A DNA stretch of 64,000 nucleotides from Ruminococcus champanellensis 18P13 = JCM 17042 (GCF_000210095.1 NC_021039.1:404297-468296); one strand, 5' to 3'. Positions 16,761 to 26,183 are shown, counted from the first letter of the stretch. Notes: a model not told the origin generated them from the letters alone. Numbers and translations: made by a program.

Positions 16761-19751
16761 TTACTTTGTCCTGCGCTTTGCACGGCGCTTGGTGATGTAT
16801 TCCGCCTGTGCCTGCCGACGGGCTGCAACCGCTGCCAGCAGCGCCTTGTTGTGCTTGTGGTCGTACAGCCCCAGCCCTACGCATGCGGCGATGCCAAGGA
16901 GCATCAGCATAAGACCCTGGGTAAAGCCGTTGGGCAGGAAGCTCATTTCCACCTCGTGGGTACCGGGGGAAAGCTGTACGCCGATCATGGCGTTGAACAG
17001 CACGATGGGTTCCACCTTCTTGCCGTCCACCTTTACAGTCCAGCCCTCCTCGTAGGGGATGGAGGTCATCATCACCTGACCCTCCTGGGCGGTGATGGTA
17101 CCCTTGAACCAGCGCTCGCTGTGGTCGGTGATCTCCCACTGCTGCTGCTTGAGCTTTGCAATGTCCTCCTCAAACTTTGCCTGGTTGAAGTGGTAGAAGA
17201 ATGCGTTCTGGAAGATGGTGTATTCCTTGGTGACGGTCATCCGGATGGTGAACTCCTGTCCTGCCGGCAGAGAGCCAAGACTGACGATCCGGTAATCGTC
17301 CCCTTCAAAGTAATAGGTGAGGAATTCCCCGTCCAGGAACTCGCCCTCCTTGTTCCAGAAGGGACTGTACCACAGGTTCACCTGCCGCTGATTCTCGGTC
17401 TTGAAGAAGAAGTAGATGGGATCATCGGACAGCGCCTTGAACTTCATGTCGATGGTGTGATCCCCCTCGCCGCTGACATCGTAGCAGGTCTGCACACCGT
17501 AGGGACGGGCGGTCAGATTGTTGAGGATCGGCTCCCCCTCCTGGGGAATGGGGTAGAAGTATTCGGTGTTTCCGGTGATGGCACCGGTGGTGGGATCGAA
17601 GGTGGTGCTGCCGCAAATGGTGCTCATCATCACGTTCTGGCTGTTGAAGGGGTTGTCGTTGCCAAGACCGGTGATCCGGCGGGCGGTGTTGCTGACCATG
17701 TAGCCGATGGACATGGCGTTGGGGTTTTCGTAAACCGTCACCAGCTGTTCCTTCTGATCCTGCTTCTTGCACATCTGGCTGAATACCTCATGGTAGCCTT
17801 CGTTCACGTTGTCGGACTGATCCAGCACATACTTGATGCCCAGCAGACTGTCGGAAATGGGAGTGGACCCGTTGTACTTGGTGTAGTAGCTGTGGCAGGT
17901 GTAGCCCATTGCCTCGATGAACTTGATGATCCGGGTGTTCATAACGGAGCTGGAGTGGGTGATGCCCCGCAGCCCGAACGCCAGGTCATCGTTCACCATC
18001 CGGTGGTAGGTCTTGTCTGCCCGGTAGAAGGATTTGTCGTAGTCGTAGAGCCGGTCGGTGATCTCCCTGCCGCTCTGAATGTAGGAAATATAGGTGCGGC
18101 GCTCGGAGTATGCCACTTCCTTGTCGGTGGATTTCATGGTATCCAGGGCATTGTAAGTCAGCTCGCCGCCGATCAGCAGCATTATGAGGATGGGCAGCAC
18201 CTTTTTGCTGTTCTTTTTCTGCTGGATGAACAGCAGGATGGTGTAAGCCCCAAACAGACCTACGGATACCCAGATGGCGCCCTTGGTATCCAGATAATCA
18301 AATTCCCCATGCTTGTTCTTCTCGTACAGCACCAGCATCAGGAACATGAACCACACAAAGAAGCTGCCGTAAATGGCGGCGGGCTTGGTTTCCTTCAGCT
18401 CCTTGAACGCCATGGCAGCCATGGTGAGGATCACGAAGGAGAAAATGAAGGAGTACCGGAAGGGCAGCCAGTTGGGCATCTGACCGCCGTGCCACATCAT
18501 ATCCACCGGACGGATGTACATGCTGGTGAACAGTGCCGCTGCCAGCAGACCCATGCCGATCTTCTTGCGCAGGGGGATCTTGCTGTTCAGGAAGAACAGG
18601 GGCAGCAGCAGGGCGGTGATCAGACCGCAGTAGATCTCCGGCATACCCTGGACGTTGACGGAATTGTACTGTGCCACAGAGGCGATCTGGGCAAAGAAGT
18701 CAATGGGGGTGAACTGGAGCTTGAAGGAGTAATCCGGGTTGGCGGTAAAATTGAATTTACCAAGCGCCAGTGCGTTGTATACCGGCAGAACCAGTACCGC
18801 CGCTATCATCAGAGCCACCACCGTGCACAGGAACATCCGCAGGATGCTGTAGCCGTATGCCTTCAGATCCTTGCTCTTCATGCGGAAATGCTTGAGCTTG
18901 TCGGAGCCGGCAAACAGGTAGTAGGCGAAGTACAGGGCGGTGAAGATGCAGATCATGAAGCCGATGTAGAAGTTTGCGAAGCACATCAGCGCCAGGGGGA
19001 TGATGTAGTTGATCTTTCTGCCGTCGTCGATCAGATACTCCACGCCCAGGCAGATCAGGGGCAGGAACACCAGACCGTCCAGCCACATGGGGTCGATCAA
19101 CTGGGTGATGGCATACGCCATCATGGCGTACATCATGGAGAACAGCAGGGCGTGCAGGGGCTTGAGCTTCCGGGATTTTTGCAGGAAGTAGCAGAAGGTG
19201 ACCGCTGCGGTGCCCAGCTTGCAAAGCTGCATGATGAGCAGACTGCCCAGGATCATGGTGCGGGGCAGGAGAATGACGATCAGAGTAAAGGGACTTGCCA
19301 GATAGTAGCCGATGATGCCGAAGAACTCACCGGACAGGTTCCGGGACCAGTTGTAGAAAATACTGCCGTCCCCCCAGAACGCATCCCGGATGGCTTCAAA
19401 GTAGTACACATACTGTCCGTTCAGATCCAGGCACAGAACCGATTCCGGGCCAAAGGGATACATGCCGAACAGGGCATATGCCAGATAGGTCAGTGCTACG
19501 GGAATGAAGAACGCCAGGATGTAGATATAATTCCGGGCGCACCAGCACTGGAGCCGCTCAAAGAACCCGATCTTGCCCAGAGGGGGCAGCTTGACCTGGG
19601 TCTTGGGAGCAGCCTTCATGGGCTTGTCCCCCTGGGTCTGCTCCGGCTGGGGCGCAGCCTGTGCCTGGGCTTCCGCCTTTGGCTCTGCCTGGGGCGCATG
19701 CTGCTTGGCAGCCATCTGCTTGCGCTTTGCCTTGGATGGTTTGGATGACAT
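16761..19751 (-). CDS. YfhO-family membrane protein
   Basis: The 996-residue protein is a YfhO-type (PF09586) polytopic membrane protein, a GT-C-fold group linked to glycosylation of cell-wall teichoic acids in other Firmicutes. It has a basic, Ala/Gln/Pro-rich cytosolic N-terminus (1-70), about a dozen membrane segments (75-540), and a large extracytoplasmic beta-rich part (about 545-960) before a last membrane segment and a basic tail. The acidic LDLNGQYVYYFE stretch in the first loop fits a GT-C catalytic loop. The donor and acceptor are unknown. The ATG follows AAGGAGG. Confidence 0.88.
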   Translation of the reverse strand: MSSKPSKAKRKQMAAKQHAPQAEPKAEAQAQAAPQPEQTQGDKPMKAAPKTQVKLPPLGKIGFFERLQCWCARNYIYILAFFIPVALTYLAYALFGMYPFGPESVLCLDLNGQYVYYFEAIRDAFWGDGSIFYNWSRNLSGEFFGIIGYYLASPFTLIVILLPRTMILGSLLIMQLCKLGTAAVTFCYFLQKSRKLKPLHALLFSMMYAMMAYAITQLIDPMWLDGLVFLPLICLGVEYLIDDGRKINYIIPLALMCFANFYIGFMICIFTALYFAYYLFAGSDKLKHFRMKSKDLKAYGYSILRMFLCTVVALMIAAVLVLPVYNALALGKFNFTANPDYSFKLQFTPIDFFAQIASVAQYNSVNVQGMPEIYCGLITALLLPLFFLNSKIPLRKKIGMGLLAAALFTSMYIRPVDMMWHGGQMPNWLPFRYSFIFSFVILTMAAMAFKELKETKPAAIYGSFFVWFMFLMLVLYEKNKHGEFDYLDTKGAIWVSVGLFGAYTILLFIQQKKNSKKVLPILIMLLIGGELTYNALDTMKSTDKEVAYSERRTYISYIQSGREITDRLYDYDKSFYRADKTYHRMVNDDLAFGLRGITHSSSVMNTRIIKFIEAMGYTCHSYYTKYNGSTPISDSLLGIKYVLDQSDNVNEGYHEVFSQMCKKQDQKEQLVTVYENPNAMSIGYMVSNTARRITGLGNDNPFNSQNVMMSTICGSTTFDPTTGAITGNTEYFYPIPQEGEPILNNLTARPYGVQTCYDVSGEGDHTIDMKFKALSDDPIYFFFKTENQRQVNLWYSPFWNKEGEFLDGEFLTYYFEGDDYRIVSLGSLPAGQEFTIRMTVTKEYTIFQNAFFYHFNQAKFEEDIAKLKQQQWEITDHSERWFKGTITAQEGQVMMTSIPYEEGWTVKVDGKKVEPIVLFNAMIGVQLSPGTHEVEMSFLPNGFTQGLMLMLLGIAACVGLGLYDHKHNKALLAAVAARRQAQAEYITKRRAKRRTK

Positions 19752-19810
19752 GATGATCCTCCTTCTTTGTTATGGGCGCATACTGCACCCGAATTTCCAT
19801 ATACTTTTCT

Positions 19811-19839
19811 ATTATACACGATGCCAGTGCTTTTTTCAA
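19811..19839 (-). promoter_or_regulatory. sigmaA promoter of the YfhO gene
   Basis: TTGAAA (19834-19839) and TATAAT (19811-19816), 17-bp spacer, minus strand. Confidence 0.85.
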
Positions 19840-19867
19840 CCCTTCCGGTGAATTTTCCGCTGGTTTC

Positions 19868-19896
19868 TTGCGGTGGGAGCAAAAGTATGCTATACT
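19868..19896 (+). promoter_or_regulatory. promoter of the rhomboid gene
   Basis: TTGCGG (19868-19873) and TATACT (19891-19896), 17-bp spacer, plus strand, divergent from the YfhO promoter. Confidence 0.7.
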
Positions 19897-19926
19897 AAGT
19901 TTATATGTGCAAAAGGAGGAGTGGCT

Positions 19927-20685
19927 TTGCAGAGAAAACAACTGATCGGCCTGGGTATGGTTGGTCTGGGCGGACTGCTGATGTACGGGCTGTTACGCTG
20001 GCAGCCGGAGGGCGTATTCGGGTTTCTGCTGATGCTGACAGGGGCATTGCTGCTGGTGCTGGGGGCGGGCATGTGGGTGCTGACGCCCGGTCCGGCTCAT
20101 GCAGAGCCGTCCCCCTCCTTACAGGAATCCCCCTCCCGTCCCTGGATCTCCTGGGGCATCGCCCTGGTGTGCCTCGGCGTGTTCCTTGCAGTACAGCAGT
20201 ACCCCAAGCTGCCTGCTGCCCTGGGGCTTCGTGTCGGATCCATCCGTGCCGGGGAATACTGGCGGTTCGTGACCTACGGCTTTACCCACCGGAGATGGAT
20301 GCACCTGGCAGGAAATCTGCTGTCTTTGCTGATATTGGGCACAAGGCTGGAAAACCAGTACGGCAGGCTCCGGTTCTGCATGGTCTATCTGCTGGGGATG
20401 CTGGGCGGCGGCTTTGCCTTTCTGGCATTTGACGGGGTAGGTACCTGCATCGGGGCAAGCGGCGCTTTGTACGGAGTCATGGGGTTTTTGCTTTCCGTCG
20501 GCATCGCAGACCGGGCAATGATGGGGCGCTTTCTGTACGAGTATCTGATCCCCCTGGCATTGGTAGGGGCGGCGGAAAGCCTGTTTTCTCCGGGGGTGTC
20601 CGGCTGGTGCCATGCGGGCGGCTTCCTGCCGGGGCTTCTGTTCGGGCTGGGCTATCTGCTGCACCGGGCGCTGTCATCAAAGTGA
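19927..20685 (+). CDS. rhomboid-family intramembrane serine protease
   Basis: This 252-residue membrane protein cleaves substrates inside the bilayer. The catalytic serine is Ser178 in IGASGALYG and the paired histidine is His229 in WCHAGGFLPG; the HxxxN of the second helix (His126, Asn130) is also present. Two extra hydrophobic segments precede the six-helix core. I choose the TTG at 19927 because AGGAGG (19914-19919) lies seven bases upstream; the GTG at 19921 is too close to it. Followed after 16 bp by the CLC gene. Confidence 0.9.
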   Translation: MQRKQLIGLGMVGLGGLLMYGLLRWQPEGVFGFLLMLTGALLLVLGAGMWVLTPGPAHAEPSPSLQESPSRPWISWGIALVCLGVFLAVQQYPKLPAALGLRVGSIRAGEYWRFVTYGFTHRRWMHLAGNLLSLLILGTRLENQYGRLRFCMVYLLGMLGGGFAFLAFDGVGTCIGASGALYGVMGFLLSVGIADRAMMGRFLYEYLIPLALVGAAESLFSPGVSGWCHAGGFLPGLLFGLGYLLHRALSSK

Positions 20686-20701
20686 AAGGTCGTATCAAAC
20701 A

Positions 20702-21958
20702 ATGGAAACACAAAACCGCACCTGGCTGAGTCACAGTCTGTTTTCCGCCCGGTGCTTCTGTAAATGGGGGCTGTTGGGGCTTGCCATGGGCGGCGTGGTC
20801 GGTCTGGTGGGCACCGGCTTCTCCTGGGCGGTGGATTCCGTGACCGCACTGCGGCAGGTACATAGCTGGCTGCTGTATCTGCTGCCTGTGGCAGGGGTGC
20901 TGATCGTGGGATTGTACCACCTGTTTGGCATCTACACGGACAAGGGTACCAATCTGGTGCTGCTGGCAGTCCGGGAGCACGGGAAAATGGATCTGCGGAA
21001 TATGATCTGCATCTTTACCGCCTCCGTGCTGACCCATTTATGCGGCGGCTCCAGCGGCAGAGAAGGCGCTGCCCTCCAGATCGGCGGCAGCATGGGCGCC
21101 ACCTTCTCCAAGGTGCTGAAGCTGGACGAGGCGGACAGCCGGATTCTGGTGATGTCCGGCATGAGCGCCTGCTTCGCCGCCCTGTTCGGCACTCCCGTAT
21201 CCGCCGCCTTTTTCGCCATGGAGGTCATCAGCATCGGGGTGCTGCACTACTCCGCCCTGCTGCCCTGTATGACCGCCGCCGTCACCGGCAGTGCCGTATC
21301 CCGGTTCTTCGGCATGGGTCCCATGTCCCCCCAGGTGCTGGTGCCCGGGTTTAGCTGGCTCTCCTTCGGCAAGGCGGCAGCAGTGGCGCTGGTGTGCGGT
21401 CTGCTGAGCTTTGTGTTCTGCGCCGGGATCCACTGGGCGGCAAAGGGTTACCAGCGGTTTCTGAAGAATCCCTACCTGCGGGCAGCAGCAGGCGGCGGAC
21501 TGGTGGTGCTGTGCAGTCTGCTGCTGGGCACTCGGATGTACAACGGCGCAGGCACGGAAACCATCCTTGCCGCCTTTACCCAACAGCAGGCATGGTATGT
21601 ATTCCTGTTGAAGCTGCTGCTGACCGCACTGACCCTGGGGGCAGGCTTCAAGGGGGGCGAGATCGTCCCCGTATTCTTCGTGGGCTCCACCTGCGGCAGT
21701 GCCCTGTCTGGGCTGCTGGGGCTGGATCCCTCCTTTGCCGCCGCCATTGGCATGATCTCCCTGTTCTGCGGTGTGACCAACTGCCCTCTGACCACCCTGT
21801 TCCTCAGCGTGGAGCTGTTCGGCGGGGAGGGCGCTCCCTTCTACGGTGCGGCTGTGGCTGTGGCGTACATTTCCTCCGGGTATGCAGGGCTGTACAGCGA
21901 ACAAAAGATCCTCTACTCCAAATTCAAGCCCCAGTTCATTGATAAAAAGGTGGGGTAA
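20702..21958 (+). CDS. CLC-family anion transporter, CLC-F (fluoride)-like
   Basis: This 418-residue polytopic protein belongs to the CLC chloride channel/antiporter family. The GREG motif with the gating glutamate is at 119-122 (Glu121). The filter regions read GGSSGREGAALQIGGS and FKGGEIVPVFFVGS, unlike the GKEGP and GIFAP of chloride-type CLCs and closer to the fluoride/proton antiporters (CLC-F). Fluoride export is therefore inferred. No fluoride riboswitch is visible; the gene lies 16 bp after the rhomboid gene, with a weak ribosome binding site, and ends before the hairpin at 22095. Confidence 0.85.
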   Translation: METQNRTWLSHSLFSARCFCKWGLLGLAMGGVVGLVGTGFSWAVDSVTALRQVHSWLLYLLPVAGVLIVGLYHLFGIYTDKGTNLVLLAVREHGKMDLRNMICIFTASVLTHLCGGSSGREGAALQIGGSMGATFSKVLKLDEADSRILVMSGMSACFAALFGTPVSAAFFAMEVISIGVLHYSALLPCMTAAVTGSAVSRFFGMGPMSPQVLVPGFSWLSFGKAAAVALVCGLLSFVFCAGIHWAAKGYQRFLKNPYLRAAAGGGLVVLCSLLLGTRMYNGAGTETILAAFTQQQAWYVFLLKLLLTALTLGAGFKGGEIVPVFFVGSTCGSALSGLLGLDPSFAAAIGMISLFCGVTNCPLTTLFLSVELFGGEGAPFYGAAVAVAYISSGYAGLYSEQKILYSKFKPQFIDKKVG

Positions 21959-22094
21959 TGCGCACTTTGCACAAAAAGTTCACAAAACTGTGTGGAAATT
22001 GACACATACTTGTGGTATACTAAAGATGTAGAAAAACCTCTTCCATGATTCCATTTTGTCCCCAATGCGTCCCCTGAAAAACTCCTCACAACCG

Positions 22095-22134
22095 AAAACG
22101 CTCCGCTGTGATAATAACCGCAGCGGAGCGTTTT
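22095..22134. terminator. bidirectional terminator hairpin
   Basis: A perfect 14-bp stem (22095-22108 with 22121-22134, core CGCTCCGCTG) with a 12-base loop and short T/A runs. It can end the CLC transcript on the plus strand and the candidate ncRNA on the minus strand. Confidence 0.85.
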
Positions 22135-22298
22135 CATGTAACATATAGGAGAAGATTTTAGATTCTGTGCGGATGGGGAACCGTACAGAATGCATTTGGG
22201 GGTCTCCCGGCAGCGAAGCAGTCGGGGTAAACCGCTCCGCCCGAAGCAAACACTGCGGCTTGGGGGTACCGCTGCTGTTCGTATCTCTTCCGGGAACA
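22095..22298 (-). ncRNA. candidate structured small RNA (unassigned)
   Basis: The 420-bp gap 21959-22378 between convergent genes has no supported ORF. Its minus strand carries TATACT (22304-22309), then about 200 nt that fold as a unit: a closing helix pairs 22283-22291 with 22148-22156 (8 of 9 pairs), GCAGCG/CGCTGC pairs 22270-22275 with 22210-22215, AAGCCGC/GCGGTTT pairs 22255-22261 with 22229-22235 capped by an inner TTTGC/GCGGA stem, and ATTCTGTACGG pairs with CCGCACAGAAT (22181-22191 with 22162-22172). A strong terminator hairpin follows. No -35 box at a normal distance is clear. I could not assign it to 6S RNA or another known family. Confidence 0.5.
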
Positions 22299-22378
22299 AC
22301 TATAGTATAAAAGCCCATTGTGAAAAACAGGTGACAATTTTATGAATTGCGGCGGAAAACCTGCATTTTCCCGTTCTG

Positions 22379-24028
22379 TCAGAAGGTCATGGTAATGGTC
22401 GTGCCCTTATCCAGCTCGCTTTCCAGCGCAAGGGTGGCGCCGTGGTATGCTGCCCCGTGCTTGACGATGGACAGCCCCAGCCCCGTGCCGCCGATCTCCT
22501 TGGAATGGCTCTTGTCCACCCGGTAGAACCGCTCGAACACCCGTTCCCGGTCGCTCTGGGGGATGCCGATGCCCGTATCCGCCACGGACAGGAACACCGC
22601 TCCCCGGGGATCCCGGCTGACGGTGATATCCACCCTGCCTCCCTCTACGTTATACTTGATGGCGTTGTCGCACAGGTTCAGCACCATTTCATCCAGGATC
22701 TGGGGTACGCCGCTGACCGTTTCGTGGCTGCCGTGTACCGCCAGGGTAATATGCTTTTTCGCCGCCTCATGGGCAAGCCGCTCACGGACGGAATCAGCGA
22801 TTTCCCGGAGATCCACCGGCTCCTTCCCCACGGGAATGGAGTTTTCATCCATCTGGGACAGCTTGATGATATCCCCCACCAGGGTAATGAGCCGCTGTGC
22901 CTCAGCGTAAATATTGGAGGCAAAGTGGGTGATATCCTCCGGCTTGGCAAGACCGCTCAGAATGATCTCCGCAAAGCCGGAAATGGAGGTCAGGGGCGTT
23001 TTCAGCTCGTGGGATACGTTCGCCGTAAATTCCCGGCGCAGGTTCTCCCGCTGATCCTTTTCCGTCACGTCCAGGATAATCAGCACCGCACCGATGATCT
23101 CCTCCTCCTGGTGCACCGGGTTGGCGATCAGATGGTAGTGGCAGTCGTCATGGTTCATGGTGCGCTCGTAATGCTCCCCGGCAATGGAGCGTTCCACCGC
23201 ATGCCGGAAGCTGCGGCTGGCGTTCAGCTTCAGCACGCTTTGCCCCAGCACGGCATCGTCCGCCCCCAGCAGCCGCAGGGCACTGGTGTTGTAGGACAGC
23301 ACGTTGGTGTCCCGATCCAGAATCAGAAAGCCCTCCTGCATGTTCTCGGTGATGGCGGCAAATTCCTGCTGCTTCCGGCGCAGCTCCCGGATCTGCTCAT
23401 CGATCTGTCCGCTTTGGGAGGACAGCCGATCCAGCAGGGGGGTCAGCTCCGTGTAGATCTTGGTTTTGTCCGGATGCTCCGGATCCATCTGGTTGATGGG
23501 CCGCACGATGCTCCGGGTCAGCTTGGAGGCAAGGAACAGGGACAGCAGCACCACCGTGACCACAATTAAGATCAGAGGCTTTGCCAATGTGCGCAGCACG
23601 CTGATCATGGTAAAGTCCCCGGCGGAGATCCGCAGCACCCTTCCATCCTCCAGCCGCAGGGCATAGTTATACGTCCGCTCCGACAGGGTGGCGGAATACC
23701 GGCTGCTTTCTCCGGAGCCGTTTTCCAGTGCCTGCTGCACCTCCTGCCGCTGACTGTGGTTTTCCGCATGCTCCGTGCCTGCGGAATCGTACAGCACGGT
23801 GCCGTCCTGGTCGATGAGGGTGATCCGGCTGGAGGCAGAGGACAGGGAGCGGAGAAACTCCACGCCCCCTGTTTCCAGCCCGGCTGCCGCATAGGCAGCC
23901 TCGTCCCGGAACTGCTGCCGGTACCGCTGGGTAAAGGCGGACTGGATCACCCCCAGAATCAGCAGCAATGCCGCCAGCAGCGCCACCCCGGCGGCGGTCA
24001 TGATGGACAGGAAGATCCGCCGGGTCAT
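22379..24028 (-). CDS. PhoR-like sensor histidine kinase with PAS domain
   Basis: The 549-residue kinase has membrane segments at 8-31 and about 150-168, an extracytoplasmic region between them, a linker, a PAS domain (about 222-320), a HisKA domain with His340 (ANVSHELKTPL) and a HATPase domain (DTGIGIP, GGTGLGLSIVKH). This is the domain order of PhoR/WalK-class kinases. The start overlaps the regulator gene end by four bases (ATGA-type coupling). Phosphate sensing is suggested by family likeness only; no pst genes are nearby. Confidence 0.93.
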   Translation of the reverse strand: MTRRIFLSIMTAAGVALLAALLLILGVIQSAFTQRYRQQFRDEAAYAAAGLETGGVEFLRSLSSASSRITLIDQDGTVLYDSAGTEHAENHSQRQEVQQALENGSGESSRYSATLSERTYNYALRLEDGRVLRISAGDFTMISVLRTLAKPLILIVVTVVLLSLFLASKLTRSIVRPINQMDPEHPDKTKIYTELTPLLDRLSSQSGQIDEQIRELRRKQQEFAAITENMQEGFLILDRDTNVLSYNTSALRLLGADDAVLGQSVLKLNASRSFRHAVERSIAGEHYERTMNHDDCHYHLIANPVHQEEEIIGAVLIILDVTEKDQRENLRREFTANVSHELKTPLTSISGFAEIILSGLAKPEDITHFASNIYAEAQRLITLVGDIIKLSQMDENSIPVGKEPVDLREIADSVRERLAHEAAKKHITLAVHGSHETVSGVPQILDEMVLNLCDNAIKYNVEGGRVDITVSRDPRGAVFLSVADTGIGIPQSDRERVFERFYRVDKSHSKEIGGTGLGLSIVKHGAAYHGATLALESELDKGTTITMTF

Positions 24029-24708
24029 CGTGCCCCCTCCGGCTCGCTGAGCTTATAGCCGATGCCCCGGACGGTTTCGATCACATCCGCATACTCTCCC
24101 AGCTTCTGCCGCAGGGAACGGATGTGTACGTCCACCGTCCGGCTCTCCCCGTCAAAGGCATAGCCCCACACCTTGTTGAGCAGTTGATCCCGGGTCAGCA
24201 CCACGTTCCGGTTTTCCAGGAATACGCACAGCATCTCAAACTCCTTGAGGGTCAGGGACACCGGTTCCCCGTCCACGGTGACGATGTGCTTTGCCGGGCA
24301 CACATACAGCCCCCGGATGGTATGCTCCGGCTGGGGATCCTTTCGCTCCGTCCGGCGCAGCAGCGCCTTGACCCTGGCGATCAGCTCCATCATGCCGAAG
24401 GGCTTGGGGACGTAGTCGTCGGCACCGCAGTCCAGACCGATGACCTTGTCGTATTCGCTGCCCTTGGCGGTCAGCATCAGAATGGGCAGCTTCCGGGTGG
24501 GGGGATTGCTCCGGAGCTTTTTGAGAATCGAAAGCCCGTCCTCCTCCGGCAGCATAATATCCAGCAGTACCAGATCCGGCTGCTCCTGTTCCATGCCCCG
24601 CCAGAAATCCGAGGGCTTTTCAAAGCCCCTGGTTTCCAGCCCGGAATTGTTCAGCGAATAGGTAACAAGCTCCCGGATGCTGTTGTCATCCTCCAGCAAG
24701 TAAATCAT
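24025..24708 (-). CDS. PhoB-like response regulator
   Basis: The 227-residue OmpR-family regulator has a receiver domain (Asp50 in LVLLDIMLPEEDG, Lys in PKPFGMMEL) and a winged-helix DNA-binding domain (about 128-225, with the VWGYAFDGESRTVDVHIRSLRQKLG signature). The ATG at 24708 follows GGGAGG; a longer in-frame TTG start lacks a site. It lies 14 bp after the flippase gene and overlaps the kinase gene, so all three may share a transcript. Confidence 0.93.
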   Translation of the reverse strand: MIYLLEDDNSIRELVTYSLNNSGLETRGFEKPSDFWRGMEQEQPDLVLLDIMLPEEDGLSILKKLRSNPPTRKLPILMLTAKGSEYDKVIGLDCGADDYVPKPFGMMELIARVKALLRRTERKDPQPEHTIRGLYVCPAKHIVTVDGEPVSLTLKEFEMLCVFLENRNVVLTRDQLLNKVWGYAFDGESRTVDVHIRSLRQKLGEYADVIETVRGIGYKLSEPEGAR

Positions 24709-24722
24709 AGCGTCCTCCCGAA

Positions 24723-26141
24723 TCAACGTTTGAGAATTTTCTTGGCAGTGACAATGATTGCCTCATAGTTCAGTGCGAGGATCAGCCCCACGCCGCATAC
24801 CAGATACAGCACATAGCGCTGGGGCATTTTGATAATGGCGGTGCTCATGCCCAGCAGGATCACATTGTTTGCCGCAAACAGCAGGTGATTGACCCGAAAG
24901 GGCACATACCGGCGGGCGTCCACGATCCGGACGATGTAGCACAGCAGATAGCTGATGTAGGTGGCGGCAATGGCACCGTACACCCCCCATTTGGGGATCA
25001 TCAGCAGGTTCAGCGGCAGATTCGCCCCGGCGGCGATCAGACTGGTCCAGAAGGAGTTCCGGGTATGCTGGGTGGCGGTGTAGATGCTGCTTAAAAACTG
25101 GTTGAAGCACATGAGCAGTACGGACACCACCAGCACCGGCGTATACCGGAAGGCGGCTTCATAGGCAGTATCCAGCTTGTTGCTGATGAGCACGTTGGAC
25201 AGGGGCTGCACCAGGGCAATGAGGAAGGCGGCGGCGATGCAGAGAATGGACTGATACGCTCCGAAGATCCGCTGGTAGAATTGATTCCGGCCGGCGGAGT
25301 CGTTTTCCGTAATGGCGGAAATGTTCCATGCCTGGAAAAAGATCGTGGAAACCATGGAGATCAGGTTGGGGATCTTGGACGCCGCCCCGTATACCCCGGC
25401 GGCGCTTTTGCCAACCAGCCCCTCCGGCCCCTGCATGATGCCGATAAAGAACCGATCCGCAAAGCCAGTAAAGATCCACAGCACGGCGGTGGGGATCAGA
25501 GGCACGGAAAACGCCAGCATCCGGCGCAGCAGCTTCTTGTCCACATACCGGAAGGAGAAGAACCGGGGAATGCCGGACACGATGCACAGGAACACGCCGC
25601 TGCAAAAATCCGAGCAGATCACCGACAGCATGAAGCCCCGGACGCCCATGCCCAGGACGGAAATGAAGATCACGTTGAACAGGTACAGGGTCAGAGCGGT
25701 GAGGATCCCATCCACGGAGTACAGCTTCAGCAGTCCCCTTGCCCGGACGAACTGGGCGCAAAGCTGCCGGAAGGAGGAGGTGCAGATATAGACGATCAGC
25801 AGTGCCAGGAATCCATCCGTAAAGGAGAACAGTCCGATCAGCGGGGTGCACAGCAATAGCAGCACCAGCCCTCCAAGCTCTGTGACCACCGCATTGGAGA
25901 ATACCTGCCGCTTGTCATACGCCCGGTCGATGCCGTAGCGGATCACAGCCTCCGCAATGGAGAAGGTGAACACGGGGATCAGGAAATTTGCCGTGATCTC
26001 CAGCATCTCCTTGGTGTTCAGATTGTCGGAAATGATGTTCCCCGTATACAGCCGGGTCAGGAAAAACAGCAGGATCTTGGAGCCGAAGCTGCCGACTGCG
26101 AAGATCACCGTGTTCAGGGCAAGGGTTTTGTATTTATCCAT
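24723..26141 (-). CDS. MATE/Wzx-like polysaccharide flippase
   Basis: This 472-residue protein has about 12-14 membrane segments and resembles the oligosaccharide flippase group of the MOP superfamily (LNTVIFAVGSFGSKILLFFLTRLYTG at the start, KIPNLISMVSTIFFQAWNIS in the middle). It probably moves a lipid-linked sugar unit across the membrane; no glycosyltransferases are next to it. The ATG at 26141 follows AAAGGAAG; upstream in-frame ATGs precede that site. Confidence 0.85.
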   Translation of the reverse strand: MDKYKTLALNTVIFAVGSFGSKILLFFLTRLYTGNIISDNLNTKEMLEITANFLIPVFTFSIAEAVIRYGIDRAYDKRQVFSNAVVTELGGLVLLLLCTPLIGLFSFTDGFLALLIVYICTSSFRQLCAQFVRARGLLKLYSVDGILTALTLYLFNVIFISVLGMGVRGFMLSVICSDFCSGVFLCIVSGIPRFFSFRYVDKKLLRRMLAFSVPLIPTAVLWIFTGFADRFFIGIMQGPEGLVGKSAAGVYGAASKIPNLISMVSTIFFQAWNISAITENDSAGRNQFYQRIFGAYQSILCIAAAFLIALVQPLSNVLISNKLDTAYEAAFRYTPVLVVSVLLMCFNQFLSSIYTATQHTRNSFWTSLIAAGANLPLNLLMIPKWGVYGAIAATYISYLLCYIVRIVDARRYVPFRVNHLLFAANNVILLGMSTAIIKMPQRYVLYLVCGVGLILALNYEAIIVTAKKILKR

Positions 26142-26183
26142 AGCATTCTTCCTTTTCGCGTTGCTGATACTCATACAGATTTC

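Noticed and set aside
16851-19748. 965-codon open frame opposite the YfhO gene
   Set aside because: It mirrors the YfhO codons on the other strand, has no ribosome binding site or recognisable motif, and its composition (H/Q/G-rich) is typical of antisense frames in GC-rich genes.
21999-22021. TTGACA-TATACT pair on the plus strand
   Set aside because: The spacer is only 11 bp, too short for a sigmaA promoter; kept only as a possible extended -10 site.
22095-22298. Identification of the candidate RNA as 6S RNA
   Set aside because: 6S RNA needs one long rod with a large central bubble; the folding found here is multi-branched with a separate terminator.
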